Shown here piece after piece: positions 11,527-22,636 of a stretch of DNA of 64,000 nt. Location of the stretch: NCBI GenBank assembly GCA_030247885.1, contig JAPDRO010000017.1, positions 434,001 through 498,000 on the forward strand. The letters run 5' to 3'. The notes under the pieces were generated by a model, which made no database searches, was not told where the DNA came from, and was given only the letters and a program-made list of their open reading frames with translations. The stretch's first letter is position 1. Each line of letters opens with the position of its first letter. A program made the translations under genes and the position numbers. The DNA is from Taxawa tesnikishii (nom. ined.). Lineage: Eukaryota; Ascomycota; Dothideomycetes; Dothideales.

Positions 11527-12857
11527 ATGTCGGACGAAGACGTGGCTACCAAGGCGCCCGAGAGCGACGCTCAGGAGAACACTCCCATTGCCGGCGACAG
11601 TGTTGTCGACCAAGGCGCGAGCTTGGGAGTAAGCTACAAGCGTCCTGGTCCTGTTGTTGATATATGAACGCTCACTGACAGCAGTGACAGGAGCATGGCG
11701 TCTCAGACAGGCCAACACGTACCGAGTATCCTCCTACCAGCAGAAGTCACGTGCTGATTTGCCTACAGCAGCCGGAGAGACACCTACAGGCGTTCGTTCC
11801 CCAGGCGTGAACGTCCAGAGAAAGCTGGCTGAAAGGTCCTACAGGAGATCACCAAGATCGCCGACGTAGATGTATCGCGCCTCCCCTCATCCCGGATGAC
11901 AGCCTTGTCACAGTACGCCAGGCTCACAGCTGCAGGTCTACATCACCAAACCCGCCGACTATCCGCACTCGCCCTCGAAGCTGCTTCTCTTCCTCACAGG
12001 CGGCACAGGCATCCACTCCACAAACAACCAACTCCAAGCCGATAAATATGCCTCCGAAGGCTTCCTTGTCGTCATGCCGGATCAGTACGTTGTCACCGCC
12101 CTCCTCCGCCTCGATTCCTCATCCGTCATCCCTCTCGACTAATTCGCACAGATTCAACGGCGACACAGCCCCCAACACCAACACCACAATTCACTCCGAG
12201 TCTTCTCCCAGCTTCATCGAGCGCGTCAAACTCGGCATCGCCGAAGCCGCAAAGTCGTTCCAGATCGACATGTGGCTAGCGCGACACACGCCTGCAACCG
12301 TACTGCCACACCTACACCGCCTCCTGGCCGCCCTCCGCGACGAGTTCGCCGACGCGGTCGCAAACGGCGATGGAATCTATGCCGTCGGCTACAGCTTCGG
12401 CGCAAAGTACGTGCTGCTGCTGGGCTCCGACTTGGGCGACGAGATGGCGACCGGGCAGCGGGAGGGAAGCCAGGAGAGCAAGGCAGAGGAGGGGAAGATG
12501 AAGGGGCCGGCGATCAAGGTCGGTGCGCTGGCGCACGGCATCATCGACAGAGAGGACTTTGTGCACTTGAAGGTGCCGGTGGGTATGGTTTGCGTGGAGG
12601 GTGATCCGCTCTTCTCCGACGAGGCCAGAGAGGAGGGGTCAAGATCGCGAAGCAGAAGGGCGTGGAGGTTGAGAGTTGGGTGTACCCTGGTGTTCCGCAT
12701 GGCGAGTGCATTCCCAGTCCTTACTATTTCGAGAACAAAGGTCGCTAACAGATATGCTGTAGGCTTTGCGGTCGTTGGTCATTACGACGACCCCAAAATC
12801 CAAGATTCGCAGAAGAAGGCCTTCGATCAGATGCTTGGGTGGCTGAAGTCTCACTGA
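11527..12857 (+). CDS. Dienelactone hydrolase-family protein
   Basis: Alpha/beta hydrolase of the dienelactone hydrolase type. Proposed exons: 11527-11628, 11691-11718, 11769-11791, 11845-11871, 11936-12084, 12152-12701, 12763-12857, several very short (23-28 nt). The assembled N-terminus reads ...EHGVSDRPTP, then GEITKIADVDVYITKPADYP, the usual fungal form. Catalytic landmarks are the nucleophile-type motif GYSFGAKY (Ser in place of the Cys of bacterial enzymes), an acidic residue near CVEGDPLF, and His in VPHGFAVVGHY. The last intron starts GCGAGT and ends TAG, a GC-AG intron. Frame is lost at GGGG 12635-12638: EAREEG must continue as VKIAKQKGVEVESW. One added base gives 975 nt (324 aa). 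The physiological substrate is unknown. Confidence 0.85.
12702..12762 (+). other. GC-AG intron
   Basis: A 61-nt intron in the dienelactone hydrolase gene with donor GCGAGT and acceptor TGTAG. Splicing here joins VPH-G to FAVVGHY, a conserved block. GC donors are a known minor class of fungal introns. Confidence 0.75.
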
Positions 12858-13311
12858 GCGAGCGTTGTCGTGCTCCTTTCAGGAGGATCAGGCTTCCTTT
12901 TCAAAGGTTAATGTGATATGATACCACAACATAGAAAATGAATTGCTCGTCAAAGCATACTTCCCGACTAGTATTCCTCTCGTACTAAGGGTATCTCCTG
13001 CGCCATATGCGGCTTGCTTTCAAGCTCGACCACGCCAGACGCCTTCTACCCTCTCATCCCTGCAGACCACCTTGCAGCCCCTGTCGCCTGTCCCTCAGAG
13101 ACCTGCGATCTCGGCATCGTCACCTGACCTCTTCCCACCTCGGCACGAAAGGTCAAATGCGTGACCGTCAGAATGCGAAGCAGAGCCTGCATCGTCAAGC
13201 TCAACCGAACAATTGCTAAACCGCGCGTCGGACGTTTCGCTAGCCGGAACAAGTCGGGGCCGAGCAACCTCCGTCTCCACGCTTTTCACAATCAGCAACC
13301 AACCCGCCCCC
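12858..13311. other. Convergent 3' region, no supported gene
   Basis: About 450 bp between the stop codons of the dienelactone hydrolase (+) and SLD5 (-) genes. No coding signal is supported. Confidence 0.5.
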
Positions 13312-14255
13312 TTAAATCAACTCGACGTCCCCGGCAAGCACCTTGTCCCTCACCGCGCTCCACCTCAAGATCCACACGTCCCCGCGTCTCAGCTCCACCT
13401 CCCCCGTCCCCGTCTCTCCATGCACCTCCACGCTCCCTGCGTTCCTCAGCACGCGACAGAAGACCGCCGAGTCCAGGTCCGGGGTATCTACCATGCTGAT
13501 GCCGCCCGCGCTGTCGTCGAGCCGTTGCAGTTGAGTTGGGAAGGAGGAGAGGAAGGAGGTTGAGTAGTGGTGCGAAAGGAGCGAGACGTGGTGTTGTAGG
13601 TATTGGATCTCGGTCGGAGAGAGCAAGGACGTGGAGGAGGCATTGGACGGGTTCGACGGGAGGAGGGAGAGGTGGTGGTGGGGGTATTTGTCGATCTGGG
13701 GATAGGGGGCCGTCATCAGCCTTGCGCTTTAAGAGACTGGAAGGGAGTAGGCAAAGGGAAGAGAGAAAGGGAGGGAGGGAGAGTGAGGGGATATGTAGAT
13801 ACCTTTGCGATTCTGGACCGCAAGAACGAGCGGATCAGGAATTTGAAGCGCTCGAGTTCGGTTTGGATGACTATGAGCGAAAAGTTCGATTTCGGATCCA
13901 TGTTGCCGGTCATTTCTTCTACGAGCTCGATCTACTTTTTCGCAGTCAATCAGTCTTCCTGCCCTTGTGATTATCGTTCCCTTGTCCCCGATTGCATGAC
14001 CGGATTCTCGGCCGGTATCTCTTCAGCCATCTCTTGCTTGTTTCTTCATTCTTAGTACCCCGCGGTAGGGTAGACAGGTGGACATACTTGACTTCGCACC
14101 CGATCCATAACTCTGTCAATCAATTCTGTCGGGTACGGTAGTAGTTCCGGCGCTGTACGTTCGGCGACCCATGCGCGGGTTAATGCTTGTAGGTCGAGCG
14201 TGCGTTGTGGGACGCGAGGGCCGGAAACCGAGGCCAGAATGTCGTCGATGTCCAT
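13312..14255 (-). CDS. SLD5: DNA replication complex GINS protein SLD5
   Basis: Subunit of GINS, which joins MCM2-7 and Cdc45 in the replicative helicase in the nucleus. Exons 14255-14088, 13931-13803 and 13695-13312 total 681 nt (226 aa), the usual Sld5 length. It begins [10 protein letters not shown] and has [20 protein letters not shown], the conserved N-terminal helical block. The second exon supplies ELVEEMTGN and the conserved helix with [17 protein letters not shown]. The C-terminal exon carries [17 protein letters not shown] and the small beta domain ending in [18 protein letters not shown]. Introns are GT-AG and phases agree with no frame problem. It is convergent with the dienelactone hydrolase gene and lies just downstream of the ubiquitin hydrolase on the same strand. 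Confidence 0.95.
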
Positions 14256-14556
14256 TGTGTGTGAGGATATACTATTCCGATGATAGAGGCGTTGGACGAG
14301 GAGGTGTTCTATAGCCGCTTCAATGAACGAACGTAAAAGTGGAAGTGGGATGAGATGTGGGGGTTGAAATCAAGAACACGGACGCGACGCGCTTTCACGT
14401 GGGTCTAGATTGATTTATTCCCGATGCGGTAATCCACCTTAATGCGCCCCTCCCCCCCATTATTTCTGCTGTTGATCTCGCTATGCTATGCTGATGCTAT
14501 ACTAACCGTCCAATATCGTGGTCCAATACTTTTGTTCCAATTCGGGTTTCCATCGA

Positions 14557-17019
14557 TCATGCGTTCTCCCTGCGGAAAAAGTAGATGTACGCGAACTTCT
14601 TCATCTCCTCCACATCTCCGCCGAGAGCGACCTTGTCGTCGTTGAAGAGCGTCCAACCAGGCTCCTTGCGGATGAACGCGACGTAGTGACTGTTCCTTGA
14701 TCAGCGTCCTCGATTTGTTATGGCGGAAGACCTAAGATCGACTTACCCAGCATGTATCGAGCTACCCTTGTGACAGACGATAGATTGCAGCTTGAAGTGC
14801 GCTGGCTTATTGTCTTCAACTTCCTTCGTCTCTGGTGCGGCAGCGTCCTCACCGCTTGGCGCAAATTCGTCGCCAAAGTCACCAACAGCGTCAGGGTGGT
14901 TGAAAAGCCAGTCCACCGCTCTCTCGACATCACCTCCGGTCTCCTTGAGCGCCTGTCTGGCCTGAGGAGCACCAAAGCCCATGTTGCCGAGTGCTTCGAT
15001 CTTCTCGGGATCGGCCACGTGAGCACCACCTCCCTTAGTCGTACCACCAGACAGATCCATAGGCGTGTCGATGTCTGGGTCCTCCATGTGCTCGAACAGC
15101 CACAGACTCGCTGCCTCAGCGTCCATGTTTCCGGTAGCATGCAAAGCTTTTTCACATCTTACGCGTGGAAACCCCATGGCCTCCAGCATGCTCAGTGCAG
15201 TCTCGTTAGGTACGAATGCTGCGTTTGCTCCAGCACCGTCTGTGTCTGCGTTCTCCGGCAAAAGCTCCTCATCGGGTTGAGGACCTTGGCTGCGGTAGGC
15301 TTCGAAGTCTAGGACACCTTCGTCGACGATGACCGGCACATCTTGCTTTGTGGGTACCCAGTTCACAATCTCGAAACGGCGGGCGTTGACAGCAAGGATG
15401 GTTGGGAAGCTCTTGAACAGACTTTGCTTGGTAAAGCCCTTGCTACCGCAAGAGACACAGTTCAGCTCGACAACTTCCGCAGCAGTAAAGTCGTCCAGGC
15501 ACTGCTTGAGAGTGACCGACTCGAACTCCTCGGGTTCCTTTTCCTTCTCATTAGGTCCGGGCGTGGTGTTCTCCATTTTCGTGTCCTTGGGCAACCGCTT
15601 GATAGGCACCGCAACAGAGATGTTCTCCATCTCGTCCTGCCTGTAGCGGACCTTCTTGCAGTTGAGGCACTGCAGCTTCTGCTCCATGACGAAACGGAAG
15701 GCATCTACTGGATCAGAGACATCCTTGTACTGTGGCGCTGCTGCATTCTGCGAGCGTGTGATGAGTTTGAGCAGGTGCAGGAGCAACTCAAAGGAGTCCT
15801 GCTGCCGCATGGTTGAGAATTCTGCGTGGCCCTTACCCACGAGATGCTTTAGCATTGCTGGTGCTAATCCTTTCTGATGTGGCTGCTCTGTCGTTTCTAC
15901 CGAAGCCAGCACATCTGTGTCCGGCTTAGAATACCTTCCGGACAGCAGACCGTCCGCCAGCTTCCGGAGTTGGATCTCTAGATCCTCCGCTGGTCGCTCC
16001 GTGTATGGGATCTTCTCATTGGGCCTATAGTATCTGCTCGCAAACTCCGGCATAGCGAACATGCTTTGCAACACGCTAGCCAAGTAGCAGCTGTTGCCCA
16101 GATTCTTGAGTCCTGTGAATCCCTCTCCGAACATCGGCTTGAGCTCTTTACCCTCTTCGTTTGTCATGCTAAACTCCCACCGCAAGTTTTGCTCAATCTG
16201 CAGCTCTGTCAAGCCCTTCTCCGTCTTCTGTCTTCCTGCAATGTCGATACCCCAGTGTGCCAGGTGTGCTACCAGTTCCGGATCCACACGCTCCTCGTTA
16301 CAAGCGTAGCAGTAAATGTCCGCGCTGCCATCCGCTGTAAGAGAGCCTAGTTTAACCGCCACGGGGTGCCCTGTCGCGTCTGTATGTGCCAGCCCATGCG
16401 AGTTGCCTCCCACGCCACCGTACTGTGCTCTTCCGCATCCCAGGTTGCCGCAAGTTAAACACAGCCAAAGGTTCTCCTTCAGGTCGCACATGGAACAGTG
16501 ACCCAGGTCCTGAGAATCAATCTGCCGGGACTGATCCTGTTCCAAACATAGTGTGTGCTCGCAGGGTATCATCTCTTGTTCCCATGCCTTGACCTCTTCC
16601 TGCCTTGCAAATGTATTTGCCTTCATGACGCCGTCAACGACCTCACCCAGCTTGCCCTCCTTCGGCAAATTCTCTGCCTGGCACTCAAAGCACTTGACTT
16701 TGGTGACGGTGTCGTATCTGTCCTCTTCTGTCTCCGCGCTGATCGCGAGCTTCGATATCTTCTGAGGCGGCTCTTCTCTGTGCTTCCGCTTACGGGTTCG
16801 CTGGATGTTGACCGCCAGAGGGTGCTTAGCCTCTTGGGCGTGTTGCTGGCCATGTTGACGCTCGCTGGCACAGCCACCGTTGAAGCAGTGTAGACATACG
16901 TCGAGACCACCGGGTGTATCGATGCTGTCGAAGCAGAGCGTGCAGTCTTCGCGGTAGACGGACTGCGTGGGGCGGGGCGGTGAGAGGGAGGAAGAGGAGA
17001 TGTGAGGACAGGACGTCAT
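14557..17019 (-). CDS. UBP14: Ubiquitin carboxyl-terminal hydrolase 14 (USP5/Ubp14-like)
   Basis: Deubiquitinase that disassembles free polyubiquitin chains. Exons 17019-14747 and 14689-14557 give 2406 nt (801 aa), normal for the family. An N-terminal Cys/His-rich zinc region (residues about 20-60) is followed by a ZnF-UBP domain (about 150-230, with CSMCDLKENLWLCLTCGNLGC). The catalytic Cys box GLKNLGNSCYLASVLQSM places Cys at about residue 311. Two UBA domains follow at about 620-665 and 690-735 (MLEAMGFPRVRCEKALHATG; ALGNMGFGAPQARQALKETG). The catalytic His lies in GHYVAFIRKE, encoded across the only intron (phase 2, GT-AG). The frame is intact throughout its 2.4 kb, in contrast to several neighbours. 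Confidence 0.96.
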
Positions 17020-18021
17020 CCTGGGGACTGTTGTTTGGTCTCGTGTCGATACCCTGCCGTCTCTTCAAGGTGCGTATGGTGATTCGAAAGTTGTCGCTTA
17101 GCGGGAATACTTTGTAAACATATGTCGCTTGAGGCTAAGCAAAGAAGGCAAACATGCGGGGCGGTGAAATACGTCATCGTCGGAAATGAACCTGGGATCT
17201 GATCATCTGCGGGCTGAAGATCAGCAGCGGATGTGAATGGACTGTGGCCTGCAGTACTGTACACTACATGTAGGTGGGATCGTACATAGCCAAGTCGCTT
17301 CTTGTTTTCTTCGTCTGTCGTACTCCAGATTCGTTTCGCTTGATCGCGAGCGTCGCCACATGTCTTGCGGGAATCAACAGTTCAACATGCTCCACTCAGT
17401 ACACGCAGCTATCCACGGAGCTGGAACAACGAAACGATCAACAACAACAAGACACGCCACATCCAAATCAACACGTGCCCCTCAGTTTCGGCCCTACCAG
17501 CATCGACAGGGCCATCATGGAAACACTTCCGTGCCTGGCTCGCTGATGTCCAGTGCCGCTACAAAACCCGACGGGGCGGCGCTGTTCGCCAACGGTAACT
17601 ACATCCAAGAGACTCTTATGGGCTAAATACAACTACACGTTCGCAGAATAACTCATCTGGCTGGTGGCAGGTCAAGACCCGGGCGCAAAGAAGAACGCGC
17701 CCATACTAGAAGTCCCATTTTCATATTCTATCTGAACTCATCAACCCACATGATTGCCGGAGCCCAGAGATATTGTTGAATCATCTCCAAACGCCGACGC
17801 TAAATGCAAAATATCCGGCCTCTCTCGAGTCTATGTTGAATACACCTTCAGTCTACATCAGCTCAAGACTGACCGAAGTTGCAATGAAGCTTTTTTGGGG
17901 GTATCCGAAAAAACGCCATTCTACCGTTCCACGCAAAATAGCCGCCGTTGTTGTATGCTACGAAGATAGCCGAGACGCGGACGTGGAATAAAAAGGACAG
18001 TTACGGCTGGAGCTCAGTCGT
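17020..18021. other. Intergenic, about 1 kb, possible short transcript only
   Basis: It contains the ubiquitin hydrolase promoter and the 3' region of SAM synthetase. A short stretch at about 17380-17626 reads as plausible low-complexity protein in two frames (LSTELEQRNDQQQQ; SSAATKPDGAALFANGNY), but no splice model or family supports a gene. Confidence 0.35.
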
Positions 18022-19407
18022 CTAGAACTTGAGCTGCTTGGGCTTCTCCCATGGGAAGCTCTGGTTGGTGAAGTGACCGTTCTTGGCCGTCTGGCAGTCT
18101 ATCGCTGCTGTCAGAGAGAAGACATCGAAGAGGGAGACCGTTGTTAACTTACAGATTGGCTTGATCAAGTCAAGCTCCTTGACAATGACACCGGGGCGGA
18201 GATCGAAGTTCTTGCGGATGATCTCGACGAGCTCATCCGAGGACTTCTCAGAAGTACCGTAGGTCTCGACGAAGATGGAGAGGGGCTCAGCGACACCAAT
18301 GGCGTAGGAGAGCTGGACAAGGACACGGCGGGCAAGGCCGGCATGAACAAGGGACTTGGCGATCCAACGACCAACGTAGGCAGCGGAACGGTCGACCTTG
18401 GAGTAGTCCTTGCCGGAGAAAGCACCACCACCGTGGGCACCCCAGCCACCGTAGGTGTCGACAATGATCTTACGACCAGTGAGACCGGCATCACCCTGAG
18501 GACCACCAATGATGAATAGTCCGGAAGGTTGGATCTGCGAGCGTCAGTTTCTCGGTCAAAAGCCATGTCCAGTCGGAGAACACACGTGGTAGACGGTCTT
18601 GTCGTCAAGAAGGTTGGCTGGGATGACCTTCTTGATGATCTTCTCCTTGATCTCCTTGCGGAGCTCCTCGGTTGTGATGTCTGGGCTGTGCTGAGCGGAG
18701 ACGACAACAGTGTCGACGCGCTTGGGCACAACAGCACCGCCGTCGTGAGCGTACTCAACGGTGACCTGGGTCTTGGTGTCGGGACGGAGCCAGGGGAGGG
18801 AGCCGTCGTTCCTGGCGGCCTTCATGGCAGCGTTGAGCTTGTGGGAGAGCTGGATAGTCAATGGGAGCAGCTCAGGGGTCTCGTCGGTGGCATAACCGAA
18901 CATGATACCCTGGTCACCAGCACCAAGCTTCTCAAGAGCCTCATCGTAGTGGAGACCCTGAGCAATGTCGGGGGACTGCTGCTCAATGGCGACAAGGACG
19001 TTGCAGGTCTTGTAGTCAAAACCCTTATCGGAGTCATCATAACCGATGTCCTTGATGGCACCACGGATGATCTTCTGGTAGTCCAGCTTCGACTTGGTGG
19101 TGATCTCACCGAAAACCATGATCATGCCGGTCTTAGTCGCGGTCTCGCAGGCGACTTTGGAGAGGGGTCATCCTTCAAGCAGGCATCCAGGATGGCGTCG
19201 GAGACCTGGTCGGCGATCTACTAGGCGGTTAGTGGGCGGACTCGAGGGTTTGAGCGGTATAGTGTACCTTGTCTGGGTGACCCTAATCGATCGTTAGCGT
19301 GAGTGGTTGCGAGACACATACGGTTGCGTTCTTACCTCTCCGACGGACTCGGAGGTGAAGAGAAAGGTGTTGCCCTTGGCAGCACCGTTAACAGCGCCAG
19401 CAACCAT
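18022..19407 (-). CDS. S-adenosylmethionine synthetase
   Basis: Makes S-adenosylmethionine from methionine and ATP in the cytosol; the methyl donor for the cell. Exons: 19407-19336, 19282-19268 (15 nt), 19217-18586, 18534-18153, 18098-18022. With one base restored the total is 1179 nt (392 aa), the family length. The start [20 protein letters not shown] leads into the ATP motif SVGE-GHPDK, split by the microexon. Other landmarks are [48 protein letters not shown] and a C-terminus ending [11 protein letters not shown]. The frame breaks once, at CCCC (GGGG on +) 19164-19167, between CLKDDP and [12 protein letters not shown]. An essential enzyme with every other residue conserved makes a base-calling error likelier than a dead gene. 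It is divergent from GPN3. Confidence 0.93.
19268..19282 (-). other. 15-nt microexon of SAM synthetase
   Basis: Codes for Gly-His-Pro-Asp-Lys, the HPD part of the ATP-binding motif. It is bounded by AG (upstream intron end ATTAG) and GTACAC. Without it the motif is lost, so the microexon must be spliced in. Confidence 0.85.
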
Positions 19408-20111
19408 TGTGACGAAGTGAGATTAGCAAACAAAAACAGGACAGGAAAAAACCAAGAGTAAAATGCTCGAGGGGACAGTTGTGCGAGAGATGAGGGAACA
19501 ATAGTGAGAGGTGTATGCGAGTAGAGGAGGGGCAACGAGAGGATAAAAGCCAGGAACAGCGCGTGGGTCTTAGTGGGATGCGAGGGACAGATCTTTTGTT
19601 GACCGGCATTTGGCAATTGGAGAATCAAGCTCGTCATTTTTCTTCGCGCCGGCATTTCTCCGCCGGGTGGGGTATTGTATATAATGATGGCAACTTCCCT
19701 CTGAAGAGACGGGGCTAACAGCGCGATCGTTGTCCATCATGAGGCAAAAAGGATCCTTCGATTCTCTGAGACCTTTGTGCGAGAGGAAGAAAGAGAGAGA
19801 GGCCTTGCTCTACTGTTTTCTTGACTTACAAGGCTCCTTGAGGTCTAACCCCGCGTAAGATCGGTCTTCGGCCTGCAACAGTAACCAACCATCTCATCAT
19901 TACAAACGTCGCCCTTCGCAGCAGGCAGCCCCGCGGAAATCATCCCATCATCCCACGCGCTTCGACGTACCGCTCTTTCCTCAGATGAGCGAAGATTCCT
20001 TCCTTGGCGGCTTGCAGAAGGACGCATAAGGCATAACTGTAGCTCCTTCGCGACACCCGCCTTCGACTGTTCGTAAACCGACCAGCAGCACTGCGGCAGT
20101 GACTGTACAAC
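19408..20111. promoter_or_regulatory. Divergent promoter region of SAM synthetase and GPN3
   Basis: About 700 bp between two start codons on opposite strands, both housekeeping genes. I see no TATA-like box at a fixed distance and no clear operator. Pyrimidine-rich stretches occur near each start. Confidence 0.5.
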
Positions 20112-20999
20112 ATGTCCAAGTACGGCGTCCTCGCCATAGGCCCGGCCGGCGCAGGCAAAACGACCTTCTGTTCGGCCCTTATCCAGCATCTGCGAAACAA
20201 CAAGCGTTCGTGTTTCTACATCAACCTGGATCCTGCGGCCGAGGAGTTTGTGTATGAGCCGGACATCGACATCAAGGAGCTGATATCGCTGGAGGATGTC
20301 ATGGAAGAGATGCATCTGGGACCCAACGGAGGCCTGATCTACTGCTTCGAGTTCTTGTTGGAGAACCTCGACTTCCTGACCGATCCGCTCGAGGACATTA
20401 CCGAGGAGTACCTGATCATCATCGACATGCCAGGACAGATCGAGCTCTACACTCACGTACCCATCTTGCCGACGCTTGTCAAACATCTGACCAGAAGCAG
20501 TTTGAACGTCAACCTGTGCGCAGCGTACCTGCTCGAGAGTACCTTCATCGTGGATCGCGCCAAGTTCTTCGCTGGCACATTGAGCGCAATGAGCGCAATG
20601 CTGATGCTAGAGGTTCCGCACGTCAACATCCTGAGCAAGATGGACCTGATCAAGGGAACGGTGGCACGTAAGGATCTCAAGAAGTTTGTGGAGCCCGACA
20701 TGAGCCTACTCAACGATGTCCCCGCCGACGGTATCACCTACGAAGACACGGAAGACGATGCCGAAGATCCTTCAAACACTCACAGCCTGATGGCTGGCGC
20801 ATCGTTCGCGAAGCTCAACCGGGCCGTCGGGCAGTTGATTGACGATTTCAGCATGGTGTCTTTTCTGAAGCTTGATGTTCAGGATGAAGACAGTGTGGCC
20901 GCGGTGCTGAGCCATATCGACGACGCCATCCAGTTTCATGAGGCACAAGAACCCAAGGAACCTATGGACGAGCTTCGGGATGACGAGGACATGGGTTGA
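20112..20999 (+). CDS. GPN3: GPN-loop GTPase 3
   Basis: Small GTPase needed for assembly and nuclear import of RNA polymerase II, working with GPN1. Single exon, 295 aa. It begins MSKYGVLAIGPAGAGKTTFC with the P-loop at residues about 10-18. The family's signature Gly-Pro-Asn insertion is in LGPNGGLIYCFEFLLENLDFL (about residues 74-95), followed by switch-II-like DMPGQIELYTH. NLCAAYLLEST and the NxxD guanine motif region NILSKMDLIKG are present. The GPN3-type sequence separates it from GPN2. It ends in an acidic tail. No frame problem is seen. It is convergent with the downstream histidine phosphatase-family gene. Confidence 0.96.
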   Translation: MSKYGVLAIGPAGAGKTTFCSALIQHLRNNKRSCFYINLDPAAEEFVYEPDIDIKELISLEDVMEEMHLGPNGGLIYCFEFLLENLDFLTDPLEDITEEYLIIIDMPGQIELYTHVPILPTLVKHLTRSSLNVNLCAAYLLESTFIVDRAKFFAGTLSAMSAMLMLEVPHVNILSKMDLIKGTVARKDLKKFVEPDMSLLNDVPADGITYEDTEDDAEDPSNTHSLMAGASFAKLNRAVGQLIDDFSMVSFLKLDVQDEDSVAAVLSHIDDAIQFHEAQEPKEPMDELRDDEDMG

Positions 21000-21864
21000 A
21001 GAGCGGTCAACCCGGATGGAGAACAAACACTGCGCCTATGAGAGAAATTTGCTACCGAGGATAATGCGGGCTAGTGTCACACAGGACGGGAGGCTGCATC
21101 GAAGCAATGGAGCGCTGTCAAGCTATGTCAGTCGCATGCTTGCCTACCTGACTGCGTCAACTGTAGTCACCTGGTTGCAGGAGTATCGCCACAAAAGCGG
21201 ATACAAGCATACCCGACAGTGCACTTGCATTAATGGCGATAGCAGGGGATCATGGTGGCCGCAGCTCCTGTCGTACAACTTTTGAAGTCTTCCGGAAGGC
21301 ATCCGCCTCTGCCGAACGATGGAATTGCCGAAATGCAAGCATTGGGTAGATTTGATAGGCATCGAACAGATCTCTGTCTAACAAGCTACCTCTCTTCAGG
21401 CCGCCTCTTTCGAGCATCGTCCACCTGCCAGGCAGCCAGTATCAAACACCAGCGCCTGCTTCTCCCTATCGCCGGGCCCTGCATTGTGATAGTACCTTAT
21501 ATTCAACGCCATGTTTGGTCTGTTTCTCGGCACAGAGAGCCAATGACCGGCAAACCGAGCCCAGAGAATGGTTCTCAGTGTCGACTGATGTCTTCGTCGT
21601 ATCGTGTTCCCCGCGACATCTTGAGGGGCATCCGCAGTGTTCTGCACTGTTAGTTCAACCGACTGATTGGCTGCTATCGCAACGCGACTCAATAGCTAGA
21701 AACGCACCGTCGTGGCCCGAGTGCCAAGCTCTGTTACCTCTACAACTGCGGCTAAGCATCAGGGCCACGTATGGCGCAGTTCACACGCGCATGTGTTGTT
21801 TGTGTGCGGGCATAGCAGTAACGCTGCTGCCTTGCAATAGCAGTCAATCGTCTAGTTGAACTGA
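21000..21864. other. Convergent 3' region, no supported gene
   Basis: About 0.86 kb between the GPN3 stop and the stop of the histidine-phosphatase-family gene. Several short open stretches exist on both strands, none with recognisable features. Confidence 0.45.
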
Positions 21865-22636
21865 CTACCGAGAACTCGGTGTATCTGCCCTGTGTCTTCT
21901 CTCCATGCTCTCTTTGGTTTCTGCTATCTCAGCGTCGTCTTCGCCGTCTTCGCTCCCATGCTTCACAAACTCGAAAGTGCGATATTCCGCATCTTTCCAC
22001 CAGCCTATAGAGCTCAGCTTGGTAAACGTCAGCACCATGTTGTACTAACCAGTCGTTTGTTCTCCCTTCTCATTGACGTCCCCAGTCAAGAAGTGCGCGA
22101 TTTTCCCGTGGTTAACGAGCACGATTTCCTCTGCATCCTGTGCTTTGAGCCATCTCCTTAGTTTCCGGGACCTCTCCATAACCGTTCCGGGCTCTACGGC
22201 ATACTGCCCCTCTTTGTGATTCCAGCCCGGTTCAACATGAGAAATGTCTACCTTGTCGCCAAACAGCTCAGCGATTTTCTCACGAGAACTGCCGGTATCA
22301 GATATCTCGTTAGTCGCTTCTTGCGCTAACGGCATAGCGACGACTTTGAGGCCGCGCTCGATGCATGGCGTGAACGCGATCAGGCACGTCTCGATCGTTC
22401 GCCGCATAGGTGAGGCTACAAGCAGTTGGACCTTGCGTGGCCAGCCGTCAGCTCTGTCTCTCTCTCGGAGCCTTGAGCCTCACGCTAACATTTTCCTGAT
22501 GCGTGAAGCTGTCACCTAACTCTCGAGCTTGGTCAACACCCCGAGGTGTCAGTTCGGGGTCCTGAATCAGGTGGCCATCTTTGGCGACGGAGTGGTAGCC
22601 TTGAGCGTGGCGGACGATGTGGACGATAGGAGCCAT
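21865..22636 (-). CDS. Histidine phosphatase (phosphoglycerate mutase-like) family protein
   Basis: Exons 22636-22484, 22431-22050 and 22004-21865; 675 nt, 224 aa. The start MAPIVHIVRHAQGYHSV contains the RHG-type catalytic motif as Arg-His-Ala, the form common in fungal PMU1-like proteins. ELTPRGVDQARELG, ASPMRRTIETC (Arg and Glu of the active site) and VNHGKIAHFLTG (second catalytic His) follow. The C-terminus holds a Trp-Trp-Lys-Asp-Ala block and an acidic tail. This places it in the broad phosphatase branch rather than among glycolytic mutases; the substrate is unknown. The introns are short GT-AG and all phases agree. Confidence 0.9.

Noticed and set aside
17237-17626. Possible small gene (LSTELEQRNDQQQQ ... 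NYIQETLMG)
   Set aside because: The two protein-like pieces are in different frames and no GT-AG intron joins them cleanly. Mentioned only as a weak possibility.
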